Source: Sphingopyxis sp. QXT-31
GTDB taxonomy: Bacteria > Pseudomonadota > Alphaproteobacteria > Sphingomonadales > Sphingomonadaceae
Assembly: GCF_001984035.1 (NCBI RefSeq)
Contig: NZ_CP019449.1
Location: 4,159,501 to 4,223,500, forward strand
Direction: 5' to 3'
Length of the DNA: 64,000 nucleotides
Of the stretch, positions 1-8,225 are shown piece after piece (position 1 is the stretch's first letter; the number at the start of each line of letters is the position of its first letter). Under the pieces are notes generated by a model. The model saw only the letters and a list, made by a program, of their open reading frames with translations. It did not search any database and was not told the origin of the DNA. Position numbers and translations under genes: made by a program.

Positions 1-1467
1 GCGGCCGAGGTGGAAGGTGCCGATGTTGAGCCCCGCTTCGCCGAGCGCGGTGCCGATGCGGCCGATGAACCCCGGCGCGTCCTCGTTGACGATGTAGAGC
101 ATATGGCCGTCGAGGTCGGCTTCGACCTTGATGCCGAACATCTCGACGAGGCGCGGGTCGCCGTTGCTGAACAAAGTTCCCGCGACCGAGCGGTCGCCCG
201 CCTCGGTCGCGACGGTCACGCGGACGAGCGTGTGGTAATCGCCGTCGCGATCGTGGCGCACTTCGCGCACGTCGAGGCCGCGTTCGCGCGCGAGGTGCGG
301 GGCGTTGACCATGTTCACCGCGTCCGAATAGCGGCGCATCAGGCCCGTGAGCACCGCGGCGGTGATCGGCTTGAGGTTCAGTTCGGCGGCGGCGCCCTCG
401 ACCTCGACCGAGATGCTCGTGAGGTTGTCGTGCGCGAGTTGGCCGACGAGGCTGCCGAGCTTTTCGGCGAGGCTCATATAGGGGCGCAGCTTCGGCGCTT
501 CTTCGGCCGAGAGGCTGGGGACGTTGAGCGCGTTGGTGATGCCGCCGGTGAGGAGATAGTCGCTGATCTGCTCGGCGACCTGGATGGCGACATTGACCTG
601 CGCCTCGTCGGTCGACGCGCCCAGATGCGGGGTGCAGATGAAGTTCGGCGTACCGAACAGCGGATGGTCGGCGGCGGGCGGCTCGGTCTGGAACACGTCG
701 AGCGCGGCGCCCGCGACATGGCCGCGGTCGAGCGCCTCCTTCAGCGCGGCTTCGTCGATCAGCCCGCCGCGCGCGCAGTTGATGATGCGCACGCCCTTTT
801 TGGCTTTCGCCAGATTTTCCTTCGACAGGATGTTGCGCGTCTGGTCGGTCAGCGGGGTGTGCAGCGTGATGAAATCGGCCTTGGCGAGCAGCGTGTCGAG
901 GTCGGCCTTTTCGACGCCGAGCTCGATCGCGCGCTCGGGGGTCAGGAAGGGGTCGAAGGCGACGACCTTCATGCGCAGGCCCAGCGCACGCTCGGCGACG
1001 ATGCTGCCGATATTGCCGCAGCCGATCAGGCCGAGCGTCTTCGAGGTCAGCTCGACGCCCATGAAGTCGTTCTTCGGCCATTTGCCAGCCTGCGTCAGCG
1101 TGTTCGCTTCGGGGATCTGGCGCGCGAGCGCGAACATCATAGCGATCGCATGTTCGGCGGTGGTGATGCTGTTGCCGAAGGGCGTGTTCATCACGATGAC
1201 GCCCTGCTTCGACGCCGAGGGGATATCGACATTGTCGACGCCGATGCCGGCGCGGCCGACGACCTTGAGGTTCGTCGCGGCGGCGAGGACGTCGGCGGTG
1301 ACCTTGGTCGCCGAGCGGATGGCGAGACCGTCGTAGGCGCCGATCATCGCGATCAGTTCATCCTTGGTCTTGCCGGTGATGACGTCAACGTCGATGCCGC
1401 GTTCCTTGAAGATCGCAGCGGCTTTGGGATCCATCTTGTCGCTGATGAGGACTTTGGGTGCGGTCAT
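1..1467 (-). CDS. serA: D-3-phosphoglycerate dehydrogenase (C-terminus beyond left edge)
   Basis: Oxidises 3-phosphoglycerate to 3-phosphohydroxypyruvate with NAD+, the first step of serine synthesis in the cytoplasm. Translating the minus strand from the ATG at 1467 gives 489 residues that run off the window. An N-terminal substrate-binding segment is followed by the NAD-binding fold with GLIGCGNIGSIVA, the substrate arginine in CARGGLIDE and the catalytic histidine in TPHLGAST. The length shows the long SerA type with an intervening domain and C-terminal ACT domain; the ACT part (YIVNEDAPGFIGRIG) is entered but not finished. It lies 84 bp downstream of serC on the same strand, the usual alphaproteobacterial order. 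The family is certain. Confidence 0.96.
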   Translation of the reverse strand, partial: MTAPKVLISDKMDPKAAAIFKERGIDVDVITGKTKDELIAMIGAYDGLAIRSATKVTADVLAAATNLKVVGRAGIGVDNVDIPSASKQGVIVMNTPFGNSITTAEHAIAMMFALARQIPEANTLTQAGKWPKNDFMGVELTSKTLGLIGCGNIGSIVAERALGLRMKVVAFDPFLTPERAIELGVEKADLDTLLAKADFITLHTPLTDQTRNILSKENLAKAKKGVRIINCARGGLIDEAALKEALDRGHVAGAALDVFQTEPPAADHPLFGTPNFICTPHLGASTDEAQVNVAIQVAEQISDYLLTGGITNALNVPSLSAEEAPKLRPYMSLAEKLGSLVGQLAHDNLTSISVEVEGAAAELNLKPITAAVLTGLMRRYSDAVNMVNAPHLARERGLDVREVRHDRDGDYHTLVRVTVATEAGDRSVAGTLFSNGDPRLVEMFGIKVEADLDGHMLYIVNEDAPGFIGRIGTALGEAGLNIGTFHLGR

Positions 1468-1480
1468 TTTATGTCTCCGT

Positions 1481-1541
1481 ATCCCGGCGGTAACCGGGAT
1501 GTGTGGCGGGATGGGGAAATGGGCCCCGGCTTGCGCCGGGG
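1481..1541. repeat. two short hairpins between serC and serA
   Basis: Two perfect 7-bp stems stand in the 84-bp gap: 1481-1487 with 1494-1500 (ATCCCGG/CCGGGAT), and 1524-1530 with 1535-1541 (CCCCGGC/GCCGGGG, TTGC loop). They resemble half-units of the dispersed repeats at 44887-45056 and 46545-46572. They could stabilise or attenuate the serC-serA transcript; that is inference. Confidence 0.6.
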
Positions 1542-1551
1542 AGCACACAGG

Positions 1552-2682
1552 TCAGGCCGAAAGGCTGGCGTAGGCCCAGTCGAGCCACGGGCCGAGGGCC
1601 TCGACATCGGCGGTGTCGACGGTCGCGCCGCACCAGATACGAAGGCCCGGGGGCGCGTCGCGGTAGCCCGCGATGTCGTACGCCGCGCCTTCGGCTTCGA
1701 GCAGCCCCGCGAACTTCTTGATGAAGCCCTCGTCGGCGCCCGCGACCGACAGGCAGACCGAGGTCTTCGAGCGGCTGGCGGGATCGGCGGCGAGATGGCT
1801 CAGCCACTCGCGGTCGGCGACGATCTTGTCGAGCGCTGCGGCGTTCGCATCGCTGCGCGCCTTCAGGCCTTCGAGACCGCCGAGCGACTTCGCCCATTCG
1901 AGCGCGAAGATCGCGTCCTCGACCGCGAGCATCGAGGGGGTGTTTATCGTCTCGCCCTTGAACACACCCTCGGCGAGCGCGCCCTTCGAAACGAGGCGGA
2001 AAACCTTCGGCAGCGGCCAGGCGGGGGTGTAGGTTTCGAGGCGTTCGACGGCGCGCGGCCCGAGGATCAGCACGCCATGCCCGCCTTCGCCGCCGAGCAC
2101 TTTCTGCCAGCTGAAGGTCGCGACGTCGATCTTGTCCCACGGCAGGTCGTAAGCGAACACCGCGCTGGTCGCGTCGGCGAAGCTCAGGCCTTCGCGGTCG
2201 GCGGCGATCCAGTCGCCGTCGGGGACGCGGACGCCGCTGGTGGTGCCGTTCCAGGTGAAGAGGACGTCGTTCGACCAGTCGACGGCGCCCAAGTCGGGCA
2301 GCTGGCCATAATCGGCGCGGATGATCGTCGGGTCGAGCTTCAGCTGCTTTGCGGCATCGGTGACCCAGCCCTCGCCAAAGCTCTCCCATGCGAGCGTCGT
2401 GACGGGGCGGGCGCCGAGCATCGTCCACATCGCCATTTCGAAGGCGCCGGTGTCGGAGCCGGGAACGATGCCGATGCGGTGCGTGTCGGGGAGGTGCAGC
2501 ATCTCGCGCATCAGGTCGATGCAAAGCTGCAGGCGCGTCTTGCCGATCTTGGCACGATGCGAGCGGCCCAGCGATTCGGTTTGGAGCTTTTCGGGGGACC
2601 AGACCGGCGGTTTGGCGCAGGGTCCGGAAGAGAAAAACGGGCGCGCAGGGCGCAATTCGGGTGTCGGCACTTCACTCATCAT
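1552..2682 (-). CDS. serC: phosphoserine aminotransferase
   Basis: A pyridoxal-phosphate class V aminotransferase that converts 3-phosphohydroxypyruvate and glutamate to phosphoserine and 2-oxoglutarate, the second step of serine synthesis. The 376-residue length is normal for the alphaproteobacterial form. The Schiff-base lysine is K194 in FSWQKVLGGEGGHG, and the N-terminal FSSGPCAKPP is typical. The first two codons are both ATG (2682 and 2679). The GGAG at 2688-2691 serves either, with the second giving the more usual spacing. It is the first gene of the serC-serA operon and follows a structured leader that hides its ribosome-binding site, so translation is probably regulated. Confidence 0.97.
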   Translation of the reverse strand: MMSEVPTPELRPARPFFSSGPCAKPPVWSPEKLQTESLGRSHRAKIGKTRLQLCIDLMREMLHLPDTHRIGIVPGSDTGAFEMAMWTMLGARPVTTLAWESFGEGWVTDAAKQLKLDPTIIRADYGQLPDLGAVDWSNDVLFTWNGTTSGVRVPDGDWIAADREGLSFADATSAVFAYDLPWDKIDVATFSWQKVLGGEGGHGVLILGPRAVERLETYTPAWPLPKVFRLVSKGALAEGVFKGETINTPSMLAVEDAIFALEWAKSLGGLEGLKARSDANAAALDKIVADREWLSHLAADPASRSKTSVCLSVAGADEGFIKKFAGLLEAEGAAYDIAGYRDAPPGLRIWCGATVDTADVEALGPWLDWAYASLSA

Positions 2683-2685
2683 AGT

Positions 2686-2737
2686 CTCTCCTTGCAGAGA
2701 GCTCGCGCGGCGTTGGGACCGCGTGGCCCGGCGCCGC
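2686..2737 (-). ncRNA. serC-type leader RNA sequestering the Shine-Dalgarno
   Basis: On the minus strand the serC leader folds into two consecutive stems. The first has GCGGCG (2737-2732) pairing with CGCCGC (2712-2707) and an inner stem GGGCC-ACGC-GGTCC. The second is CTCTCT-GCAA-GGAGAG (2701-2686), a GNRA tetraloop hairpin whose 3' arm is the Shine-Dalgarno, ending 3 nt before the first ATG. This matches the architecture I know for the serC motif, a candidate cis-regulatory RNA of Alphaproteobacteria. The ligand, if any, is unknown. The fold is seen by eye; the family assignment is from memory. Confidence 0.72.
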
Positions 2738-2850
2738 GTTTAGGGAGGCCCACGAAACTGTCAAACAAAATGCTTCGGCCGGGCGAAATTTTCGACGAGC
2801 GGAGGCGATGGTTTGCGACTTGTTAACCATGGTGTCGGTAATTTGACGCC

Positions 2851-3552
2851 ATGGCGAGATCCCGTTTTCCCTTGCTTCGGACCCTGGTCGCAGCCGCGGC
2901 GGCGCTTTCGCTGTCGGCGTGCTTCGGCGCGCCCGAGGTGATGAAGAGCGGCGGCGGCAAGAAGCGGATTGCAAGCACGCCGAAGCGGCCGCAGGTCGCG
3001 GGAACGCCCTCGTTCAACAGCCCCGAGGCGCAGCAATGCGCGGTGGATCTGAAACAGGCGGGGGTGAAATTCACCCCGCTGCCCAATCAGGATCATGGCG
3101 GCGGGTGCAGCTCGATCGATTCGGTGAAATTGCTCGATGTCGGGGTCCCGACCACCAATCTCGGCGCGATGACCTGCCCGCTGGCCAGGAATTTCGCGGC
3201 CTGGGCGCAATATGCGGTGCGCCCCGCGGCGCGCAAATATTTCGGGCAGGAGGTCGTCAAGATCGAGACCTTCGGCACCTACAGCTGCCGCAACATCTAT
3301 GGCGGACGATCGGGGCGATTGTCGCAGCACGCCTATTCGAACGCGATCGACGTGTCGGGCTTCGTGCTCGCCGACGGGCGCCGCATCATGCTCGACGGCG
3401 GGTGGAAGGGCGACAAGGCTTCGCAGGACTTCCTGCGCGCGCTGCACAAATCGGCGTGCCGGCGCTTCGGGACGGTGCTGAGCCCCGATTATAACGCGGC
3501 GCACTACAACCACTTCCATATGGATATGAGCGGCAACGGTTATTGCCGCTAA
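2851..3552 (+). CDS. extensin-like C-terminal domain lipoprotein
   Basis: A 233-residue exported protein. A hydrophobic leader ends in LSAC with Cys24 as probable lipidation site, then a linker, then an extensin-like C-terminal domain (residues about 60-233). Visible marks are SFNSPEAQQCAV, the histidine/aspartate motif SQHAYSNAIDVSGF and the closing HYNHFHMDM. These resemble the metal-binding residues of D-Ala-D-Ala-carboxypeptidase-like (M15-type) folds, so a cell-wall role is possible but unproven. Six cysteines suggest disulfides. It is divergent from serC with 168 bp between. A paralogue with the same domain lies at 60916-61635. The start has no strong Shine-Dalgarno but places the signal peptide correctly. 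Confidence 0.88.
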   Translation: MARSRFPLLRTLVAAAAALSLSACFGAPEVMKSGGGKKRIASTPKRPQVAGTPSFNSPEAQQCAVDLKQAGVKFTPLPNQDHGGGCSSIDSVKLLDVGVPTTNLGAMTCPLARNFAAWAQYAVRPAARKYFGQEVVKIETFGTYSCRNIYGGRSGRLSQHAYSNAIDVSGFVLADGRRIMLDGGWKGDKASQDFLRALHKSACRRFGTVLSPDYNAAHYNHFHMDMSGNGYCR

Positions 3553-3555
3553 GCT

Positions 3556-3731
3556 CCTTCTCCCTTGATGGGAGAAGGATACGCAGCCTTAGCCGCGAAG
3601 CGGCTTAGGCGGAGTTGGATGAGGGTGATGGTACGGCCTTGCACCTTCGCGTCAGGCCGAGAGCTCACCCCCACCGCTGCGACTAACGAACGAGTTCGTA
3701 AGTCTCGCTGCCTCCCCCATCGAGGGGGAGG
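3556..3731. repeat. paired-hairpin element copy a
   Basis: An intergenic element of about 176 bp bounded by two strong hairpins. The left is CCTTCTCCC-TTGAT-GGGAGAAGG (3556-3578); the right is CCTCCCCC-ATCGA-GGGGGAGG (3711-3731). Inside the left hairpin is a second palindrome (AGCCTTAGCCGCG/CGGCTTAGGC) followed by GTTGGATGAGGGTGATGG; inside the right one is CACCCCCACCGCTGCGACTA followed by a small palindrome around CGAACGAGTTCG. It lies between two plus-strand genes. Confidence 0.9.
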
Positions 3732-3782
3732 GGACAGGGGTGTGACTTGGCAAAGTCACGCGGAGGGAGTAGCCGTCCGCCA

Positions 3783-4652
3783 ATGACAGAAGACAAACAA
3801 CCCCATCGTTCGCGTTTCCACAAGGCTAAGGACGACGCGCAATTCGCCAAGCAGGCGGTTTCCACCCCCCAGACGCAGAGCCCGGCCTATCGGCTGGCGT
3901 TCCAGGACACCGAGTTCCTGCTGCGCGAGGATTTGCGTCCGGTGCGCTTCCAGCTCGAGCTGCTCAAGCCCGAGCTGATGCTCGACGAGGCGAAGATCGA
4001 GTCGATGCTCGTCATCTATGGCTCGGCGCGCATCCCGGCGCCCGACGCGGCGCAGGCGGTGCTCGACGCCGCGCGCACCCCCGAGGAACAGCGCATCGCC
4101 GAACGGCTCGCCGCCAAGGCGAAATATTATGAGGAAGCCCGCAAGCTGGCGCGGATCGCGAGCCAGGTGCCGCCCGACAAGAATGGCTGCCGCAACTATG
4201 TCGTCTGCTCGGGCGGCGGGCCGTCGATCATGGAGGCCGCGAACCGCGGCGCCGACGACGAGGGCAAGGAATCGGTGGGGCTCAACATCGTGCTGCCGCA
4301 CGAGCAGGCGCCGAACCGCTATGTGACCCCGGACCTCAGCTTCCAGTTCCACTATTTTGCGCTGCGCAAGATGCATTTCCTGCTGCGCGCGCGCGCGGTG
4401 TGCGTGTTCCCGGGGGGCTTCGGGACATTCGACGAGACGTTCGAGCTGCTGACGCTCATCCAGACGGGCAAGATCAAGCCGATCCCGATCGTCTTGTTCA
4501 GCGAGGAATTCTGGACCCGCGTCGTCAATTTCGACGCGCTGGTCGAAGAGGGCGTGATCAGTCAGCGCGATCTGTCGCTGTTCCACTTCGTCGAGACCGC
4601 CGAGGAGGCGTGGGGGATCATCCAGGATTTCTACGCGAAAGTGGCGGAGTAG
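3783..4652 (+). CDS. LOG-family (TIGR00730-type) Rossmann-fold protein
   Basis: A 289-residue cytoplasmic protein of the lysine-decarboxylase-like (LOG) superfamily. Members tested elsewhere cleave cytokinin or nucleoside 5'-monophosphates at the N-glycosidic bond. The nucleotide-binding signature is PGGFGTFDE, preceded by CSGGGPSIMEAANRGA. It is longer than the roughly 190-residue LOG enzymes and carries an extra N-terminal region of about 100 residues, so it belongs to the long subgroup whose substrate is not established. I chose the ATG at 3783: the reading frame extends upstream to a TTG at 3747, but that stretch abuts repeat copy a and has no family similarity. It converges with the cytochrome genes. 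Confidence 0.88.
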   Translation: MTEDKQPHRSRFHKAKDDAQFAKQAVSTPQTQSPAYRLAFQDTEFLLREDLRPVRFQLELLKPELMLDEAKIESMLVIYGSARIPAPDAAQAVLDAARTPEEQRIAERLAAKAKYYEEARKLARIASQVPPDKNGCRNYVVCSGGGPSIMEAANRGADDEGKESVGLNIVLPHEQAPNRYVTPDLSFQFHYFALRKMHFLLRARAVCVFPGGFGTFDETFELLTLIQTGKIKPIPIVLFSEEFWTRVVNFDALVEEGVISQRDLSLFHFVETAEEAWGIIQDFYAKVAE

Positions 4653-4688
4653 GTCTTGAGACCGCTCCCTGAAAGGAAGGGGAGAGAT

Positions 4689-5111
4689 CTACTTCTGCGC
4701 TTCCAGGTACAGCAGCAACGCCTTGCGATCCAAGGGATCATAGACACCTGCGAACGCCATGCGGGTGCCGGGGAGCGCTTTCATCGGGGCTTCGAGATAG
4801 AGATCGAGCGTCGTGGTGTCCCAGACCCCGCCCTTGGCCTTCATCGCCGACGAATAGCTGAACCCGGCATGCGAGGCGACCGGGCGGCCGACGACGCCGT
4901 GGAGGTTGGGGCCGATGCCGTTGGCGCCGCCCTTGTCGATCGTGTGACACGCGACGCAGCGCTTGAAGACCTGTTCGCCCATCGCCGCGGTCGGCTCGAC
5001 TGTCGCCGCCGGCGCATCGCCGGTGCCCGCGGCGTCATCCGCGGGCGTGTCGCTCTTGCCGCAGCCGGCGAGCAGCAGCGCGCCCGCCAGCAGGACGGGC
5101 GCAGCGCGCAT
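4689..5111 (-). CDS. c-type cytochrome lipoprotein
   Basis: A 140-residue class I cytochrome c. The N-terminus ends in LLLAGC (Cys17), indicating a lipoprotein held in a membrane facing the periplasm. A short Ala/Asp-rich linker follows, then the haem domain with CVACH at about residues 53-57. GGANGIGPNLHG is shared with the neighbouring cytochrome, and the distal methionine is probably in TRMAFAG. It probably shuttles electrons in the respiratory chain. Its ATG overlaps the stop of the upstream cytochrome gene (TAATG), so the two are co-translated and look like an old duplication. Confidence 0.92.
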   Translation of the reverse strand: MRAAPVLLAGALLLAGCGKSDTPADDAAGTGDAPAATVEPTAAMGEQVFKRCVACHTIDKGGANGIGPNLHGVVGRPVASHAGFSYSSAMKAKGGVWDTTTLDLYLEAPMKALPGTRMAFAGVYDPLDRKALLLYLEAQK

Positions 5112-5791
5112 TATTTCTTGGCTTCGGCCGGGGCCGGGGCGGCTGCCGGAGCGCCACCGGTGCCTTCGTTACCACCAGCAGCGGCGTCTGCACCCGCTGC
5201 GGGAGCCGCAGCAGCGCCCTCGGCCGGCGCAGCGCCTTCCGCCGGCGCTTCGCCCGCGGCCGGAGCGGCTTCGGGGGCGGGCAGCGGCAGGTTCGAGCCC
5301 ATGCTGTTGAGATAGAGGATCAGGTTCGCGCGATCCTCGGCGCTGCCGAGACCCGCGAACGACATCTTGGTGCCCGGTGCATATTTGCTGGGCTTGGTCA
5401 GCCAGGCGTCCATGCCGGCGAAGTCCCAGTTGCCGGGCACGCCCTTGAGCGCGGCCGAATAAGCGAAGCCCGGGACATGGCCGTGCGGTTTGCCGAGCGC
5501 GCCCCACAGATTCGGGCCGATGCCGTTGGCGCCGCCCTGGTCGATCGTGTGGCAGGCGGCGCATTTCGCGAACACGGCCTTGCCCTTTTCGACGTCGGCG
5601 GCGGCGAGCAGGTTCGGAAGCGGCACCGCGGCCGCCCCGCCACCAGCGGCGGATTCGGCGTCCTCGATCGGGAAACCGGGCTTTTCGGGGGCGTGGCTGG
5701 CCGACAGCATGCCGGTGCCGATCGACAGGCCGAGCGCGCAGATGCCCGCGAAAAGCACCCAGCCGGCGATGGTATTGTTGCGATTGTCCAT
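5111..5791 (-). CDS. membrane-anchored cytochrome c (CycM / c552-like)
   Basis: A 226-residue cytochrome with one N-terminal membrane segment (about residues 9-29) that stays as an anchor. The haem site is C77-AA-C80-H81, then GGANGIGPNLWG, with the sixth-ligand methionine probably in TKMSFAGL. The layout matches CycM-type cytochromes that carry electrons from the bc1 complex to aa3 oxidase. Residues from about 176 to the end form an Ala/Pro/Glu-rich low-complexity tail that is not part of the usual fold. The start is the ATG at 5791; the frame is open further upstream but that part is not protein-like. First gene of a two-cytochrome unit, divergent from pheA. Confidence 0.9.
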   Translation of the reverse strand: MDNRNNTIAGWVLFAGICALGLSIGTGMLSASHAPEKPGFPIEDAESAAGGGAAAVPLPNLLAAADVEKGKAVFAKCAACHTIDQGGANGIGPNLWGALGKPHGHVPGFAYSAALKGVPGNWDFAGMDAWLTKPSKYAPGTKMSFAGLGSAEDRANLILYLNSMGSNLPLPAPEAAPAAGEAPAEGAAPAEGAAAAPAAGADAAAGGNEGTGGAPAAAPAPAEAKK

Positions 5792-5958
5792 GCTCTGCAG
5801 CCCCGTACGCTGGCGCCCACGTGCCGGGCGCATATCTGATTTGGTCGCTCCCTTACTGGCGCGGCGGCGGCGGCGCAAGGGGATCAAAAGCCCTTCGCGC
5901 CGGTTGCGCCCAACGCCTCGCACCGCTATGCGCCGCCGCGCACTTCGGAAGGGCGGAC

Positions 5959-6849
5959 ATGGGCAGTTATTCGGCATCGGCGCAGGCATTGGTCGACGAG
6001 ATGAAGGCGGCGGCGCTGGCGCAGCCCGCGCGCGGGTTGGCCTTTCAGGGCGCGCCGGGGGCGAACAGCGATCTCGCCGCGCGCGAATATGATCCGAACG
6101 CGCTGCCGCTGCCCTGCTATTCGTTCGAGGATGCGATCGAGGCGGTGCGCGACGGGCGCGTCGACCGCGCGATCATCCCGATCGAGAACAGCCTGCACGG
6201 CCGTGTCGCCGATATCCATTTTCTGCTGCCCGAATCGGGGCTGTCGATCGTCGGCGAGCATTTCCTGCGCATCCGCTATGGGCTGATGAGCCGCGGGCTC
6301 GGCCCGGTGACGCGCGCGATGAGCCACGAACAGGCGCTCGGCCAGTGCCGCCGCTGGCTGCGCGCGAACAGGATCGATCCCGTCGCGCACAGCGATACCG
6401 CGGGCGCCGCGGCGTGGGTCGCCGACAGCGACGAGGTCGGGCTCGCCGCGCTGGCGCCGCCGCATGCGGCCGAACTCTATGGGCTCAAGCTCCACGAGAC
6501 GGGGATCGAGGACGCCGATCATAATATGACGCGCTTCGTCGTGCTGGCGCGCGAACCGCTGCCCGAGCTGCCGCAGGGCGTGCCGCTGATGACGACCTTC
6601 GTCTTCGAGGTGAAGAATATTCCCGCCGCGCTGTACAAGGCGCTCGGCGGTTTCGCGACCAACGGGGTCAATATGACCAAGCTGGAGAGCTATCAGGTCG
6701 GCGGCAGTTTCACCGCGACGACCTTTTACGCCGACATCGTCGGGGCGCCGGGCGAGGAGCGGATCGACCGCGCGCTCGAGGAGCTCGATTTCCAGACCAA
6801 GACGCTGCGACTGCTCGGCACCTATCGGCAGGCGCGCCCGCGAAGCTAA
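5959..6849 (+). CDS. pheA: prephenate dehydratase
   Basis: Converts prephenate to phenylpyruvate in phenylalanine synthesis. The protein of 296 residues has a dehydratase domain first (FQGAPGANSDLAAREY, then PIENSLHGRVADIHFLL), the catalytic Thr-Arg-Phe motif in HNMTRFVVLA, and a C-terminal ACT domain from about residue 210 (NIPAALYKALGGFATNGVNM). The usual ESRP-like allosteric motif reads LESYQ. There is no chorismate mutase domain, as in most Alphaproteobacteria. I chose the ATG at 5959, behind GGAAGGG. Phenylalanine feedback through the ACT domain is likely. Confidence 0.95.
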   Translation: MGSYSASAQALVDEMKAAALAQPARGLAFQGAPGANSDLAAREYDPNALPLPCYSFEDAIEAVRDGRVDRAIIPIENSLHGRVADIHFLLPESGLSIVGEHFLRIRYGLMSRGLGPVTRAMSHEQALGQCRRWLRANRIDPVAHSDTAGAAAWVADSDEVGLAALAPPHAAELYGLKLHETGIEDADHNMTRFVVLAREPLPELPQGVPLMTTFVFEVKNIPAALYKALGGFATNGVNMTKLESYQVGGSFTATTFYADIVGAPGEERIDRALEELDFQTKTLRLLGTYRQARPRS

Positions 6850-6897
6850 AGCCGATTTCCGGCGTTATTCTATATTCTTTCGCGCTTCGCGGCGGGG

Positions 6898-7569
6898 TCA
6901 GTCGCGGCGGTTCGCGAGCTTGCGCGCGAGCGCGAAGCTTTGCGTGACGAACAGCGTGATGAGGACGCTGGAGACGACCATGCCGAAGAGGTCGAAGGGC
7001 GAGAAATTGGTGCCGTTGATGTCGGCACCGCCGATCACCGGCATCAGCGCGGTCATCGCGATCAGCATCAGGCGAAGCTCGGTCGGGCCGCCCGCCATGT
7101 ACGACAGGCGGAATTCGCCGACGACCTTCGCGGCGAGGAAGCTGTGGATCGATAGCAGCAGGTAACCGATCACCCCGAGCAGCGCGACGTCGAAGCGCAT
7201 ATAGGGGCTGAGCCCGATGCTGCCGACCATCAGCAGCGTCGCGAGGCCGTCGACGCTATGGTCGACAAAATAGCCATAGGAAGGACGTTCGATGCGGCGC
7301 CAGCGCGCGAGGCTGCCGTCGAGCGAGTCGCCGAACCAGTTGACGACATAGCCGGCGATCGACAGCAACAGCCACCCGGGGTTGAGCCATGAGAGCATAT
7401 AGCCCATCGCGACCATCACCGCGCCGAGGAAACCCAGAGTCGTGAGCTGGTCGGGGGTTACCCATTGCGGCAGCCGGGCACAAATCCAGTTAAGGACGCG
7501 GCGTTCGCCGCGCGCGAGGATATTCTGCTGGATGCGGACAGGGGGCGCCTGCCGGGGGTTGCTGCTCAT
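6898..7569 (-). CDS. CDP-alcohol phosphatidyltransferase family membrane protein
   Basis: About 223 residues with roughly five or six membrane segments. The family signature D-G-x2-A-R-x8-G-x3-D-x3-D is intact in DSLDGSLARWRR followed by GYFVDHSVDG. It should transfer a phosphoalcohol from a CDP-alcohol to an acceptor in the inner membrane; the substrate cannot be told from sequence. I placed the start at the ATG at 7569 behind GAAAGG. A GTG at 7596 in the same frame is possible and would add nine residues. It is followed downstream only by the pheA end, tail to tail. Confidence 0.87.
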   Translation of the reverse strand: MSSNPRQAPPVRIQQNILARGERRVLNWICARLPQWVTPDQLTTLGFLGAVMVAMGYMLSWLNPGWLLLSIAGYVVNWFGDSLDGSLARWRRIERPSYGYFVDHSVDGLATLLMVGSIGLSPYMRFDVALLGVIGYLLLSIHSFLAAKVVGEFRLSYMAGGPTELRLMLIAMTALMPVIGGADINGTNFSPFDLFGMVVSSVLITLFVTQSFALARKLANRRD

Positions 7570-7709
7570 CAAGGGCCTTTCGTCGCTGGCTGTCACATCT
7601 GTGTCAGCCAGACGTCACGCGGGCGTCATAGTCGCAATTGCACGGTTGGGAAAGGGCAGTGCGCGCGTCCCGGTCGCGGTGGTGGGGCGGATGGGCGCGA
7701 AGCCGCCGC

Positions 7710-8225
7710 TCAATCCTGCCAGGGACCGATCTCGCCGACGTCGCCGATGATGCGGTAGCGCACCGCGTCGCCCTGCCACGCGACCTCCCACATCGGCGCG
7801 GGGCGCGCCCATTCGCCGATGACGAAGAGCGGCAGCTTGTTGGTCGCGACGAAGGCGAGGTCGTCGGCGGTCGGGCCGGGGACGACTGTGTCGGAACGCT
7901 GGTGCAGCCGCACCACGGCGAGCACGCCCGCGGGCGGCGGCGGCAGCGACTGGCGCACCGGCGTCGCGAGGCTGGCGCCGATTTCGGGGTTGCCGCGATT
8001 GTCGCGCGTCAGCAGCAATATCTTGTCGGCGGTGGGATAGGGCCCGCCGACCGGGCGCCCCGCGACCTTGCGCCCGTTGAGCGCGGCGAAGAGGCGGACG
8101 TCCTCGTCGGCGATCGCGGGCGGGCCTGCGGGCTCGGGTTCGGGCGCGGTCGCGACCACAGGCGGCGGAGCGACAGCGATACCGTCCTGGAGCAGCAGCG
8201 CGGCCGCCAGCGCGAAGATCGTCAA
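7710..8225 (-). CDS. exported protein of unknown function
   Basis: I do not recognise this 171-residue protein. It opens with a short hydrophobic leader (MTIFALAAALLLQ), then a Pro/Ala-rich stretch to about residue 35, then a compact domain with no transmembrane helix. Its ATG overlaps the polA stop by 4 nt (8222-8225), so it is translationally coupled to DNA polymerase I and is the last gene of the purT-polA run. A periplasmic location is inferred from the leader only. Confidence 0.72.
   Translation of the reverse strand: MTIFALAAALLLQDGIAVAPPPVVATAPEPEPAGPPAIADEDVRLFAALNGRKVAGRPVGGPYPTADKILLLTRDNRGNPEIGASLATPVRQSLPPPPAGVLAVVRLHQRSDTVVPGPTADDLAFVATNKLPLFVIGEWARPAPMWEVAWQGDAVRYRIIGDVGEIGPWQD

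Noticed and set aside
10..2826. A 938-codon open frame on the plus strand across serA and serC
   Set aside because: It is antisense to two firmly identified genes, has no family resemblance and is the common shadow of high third-position G+C.
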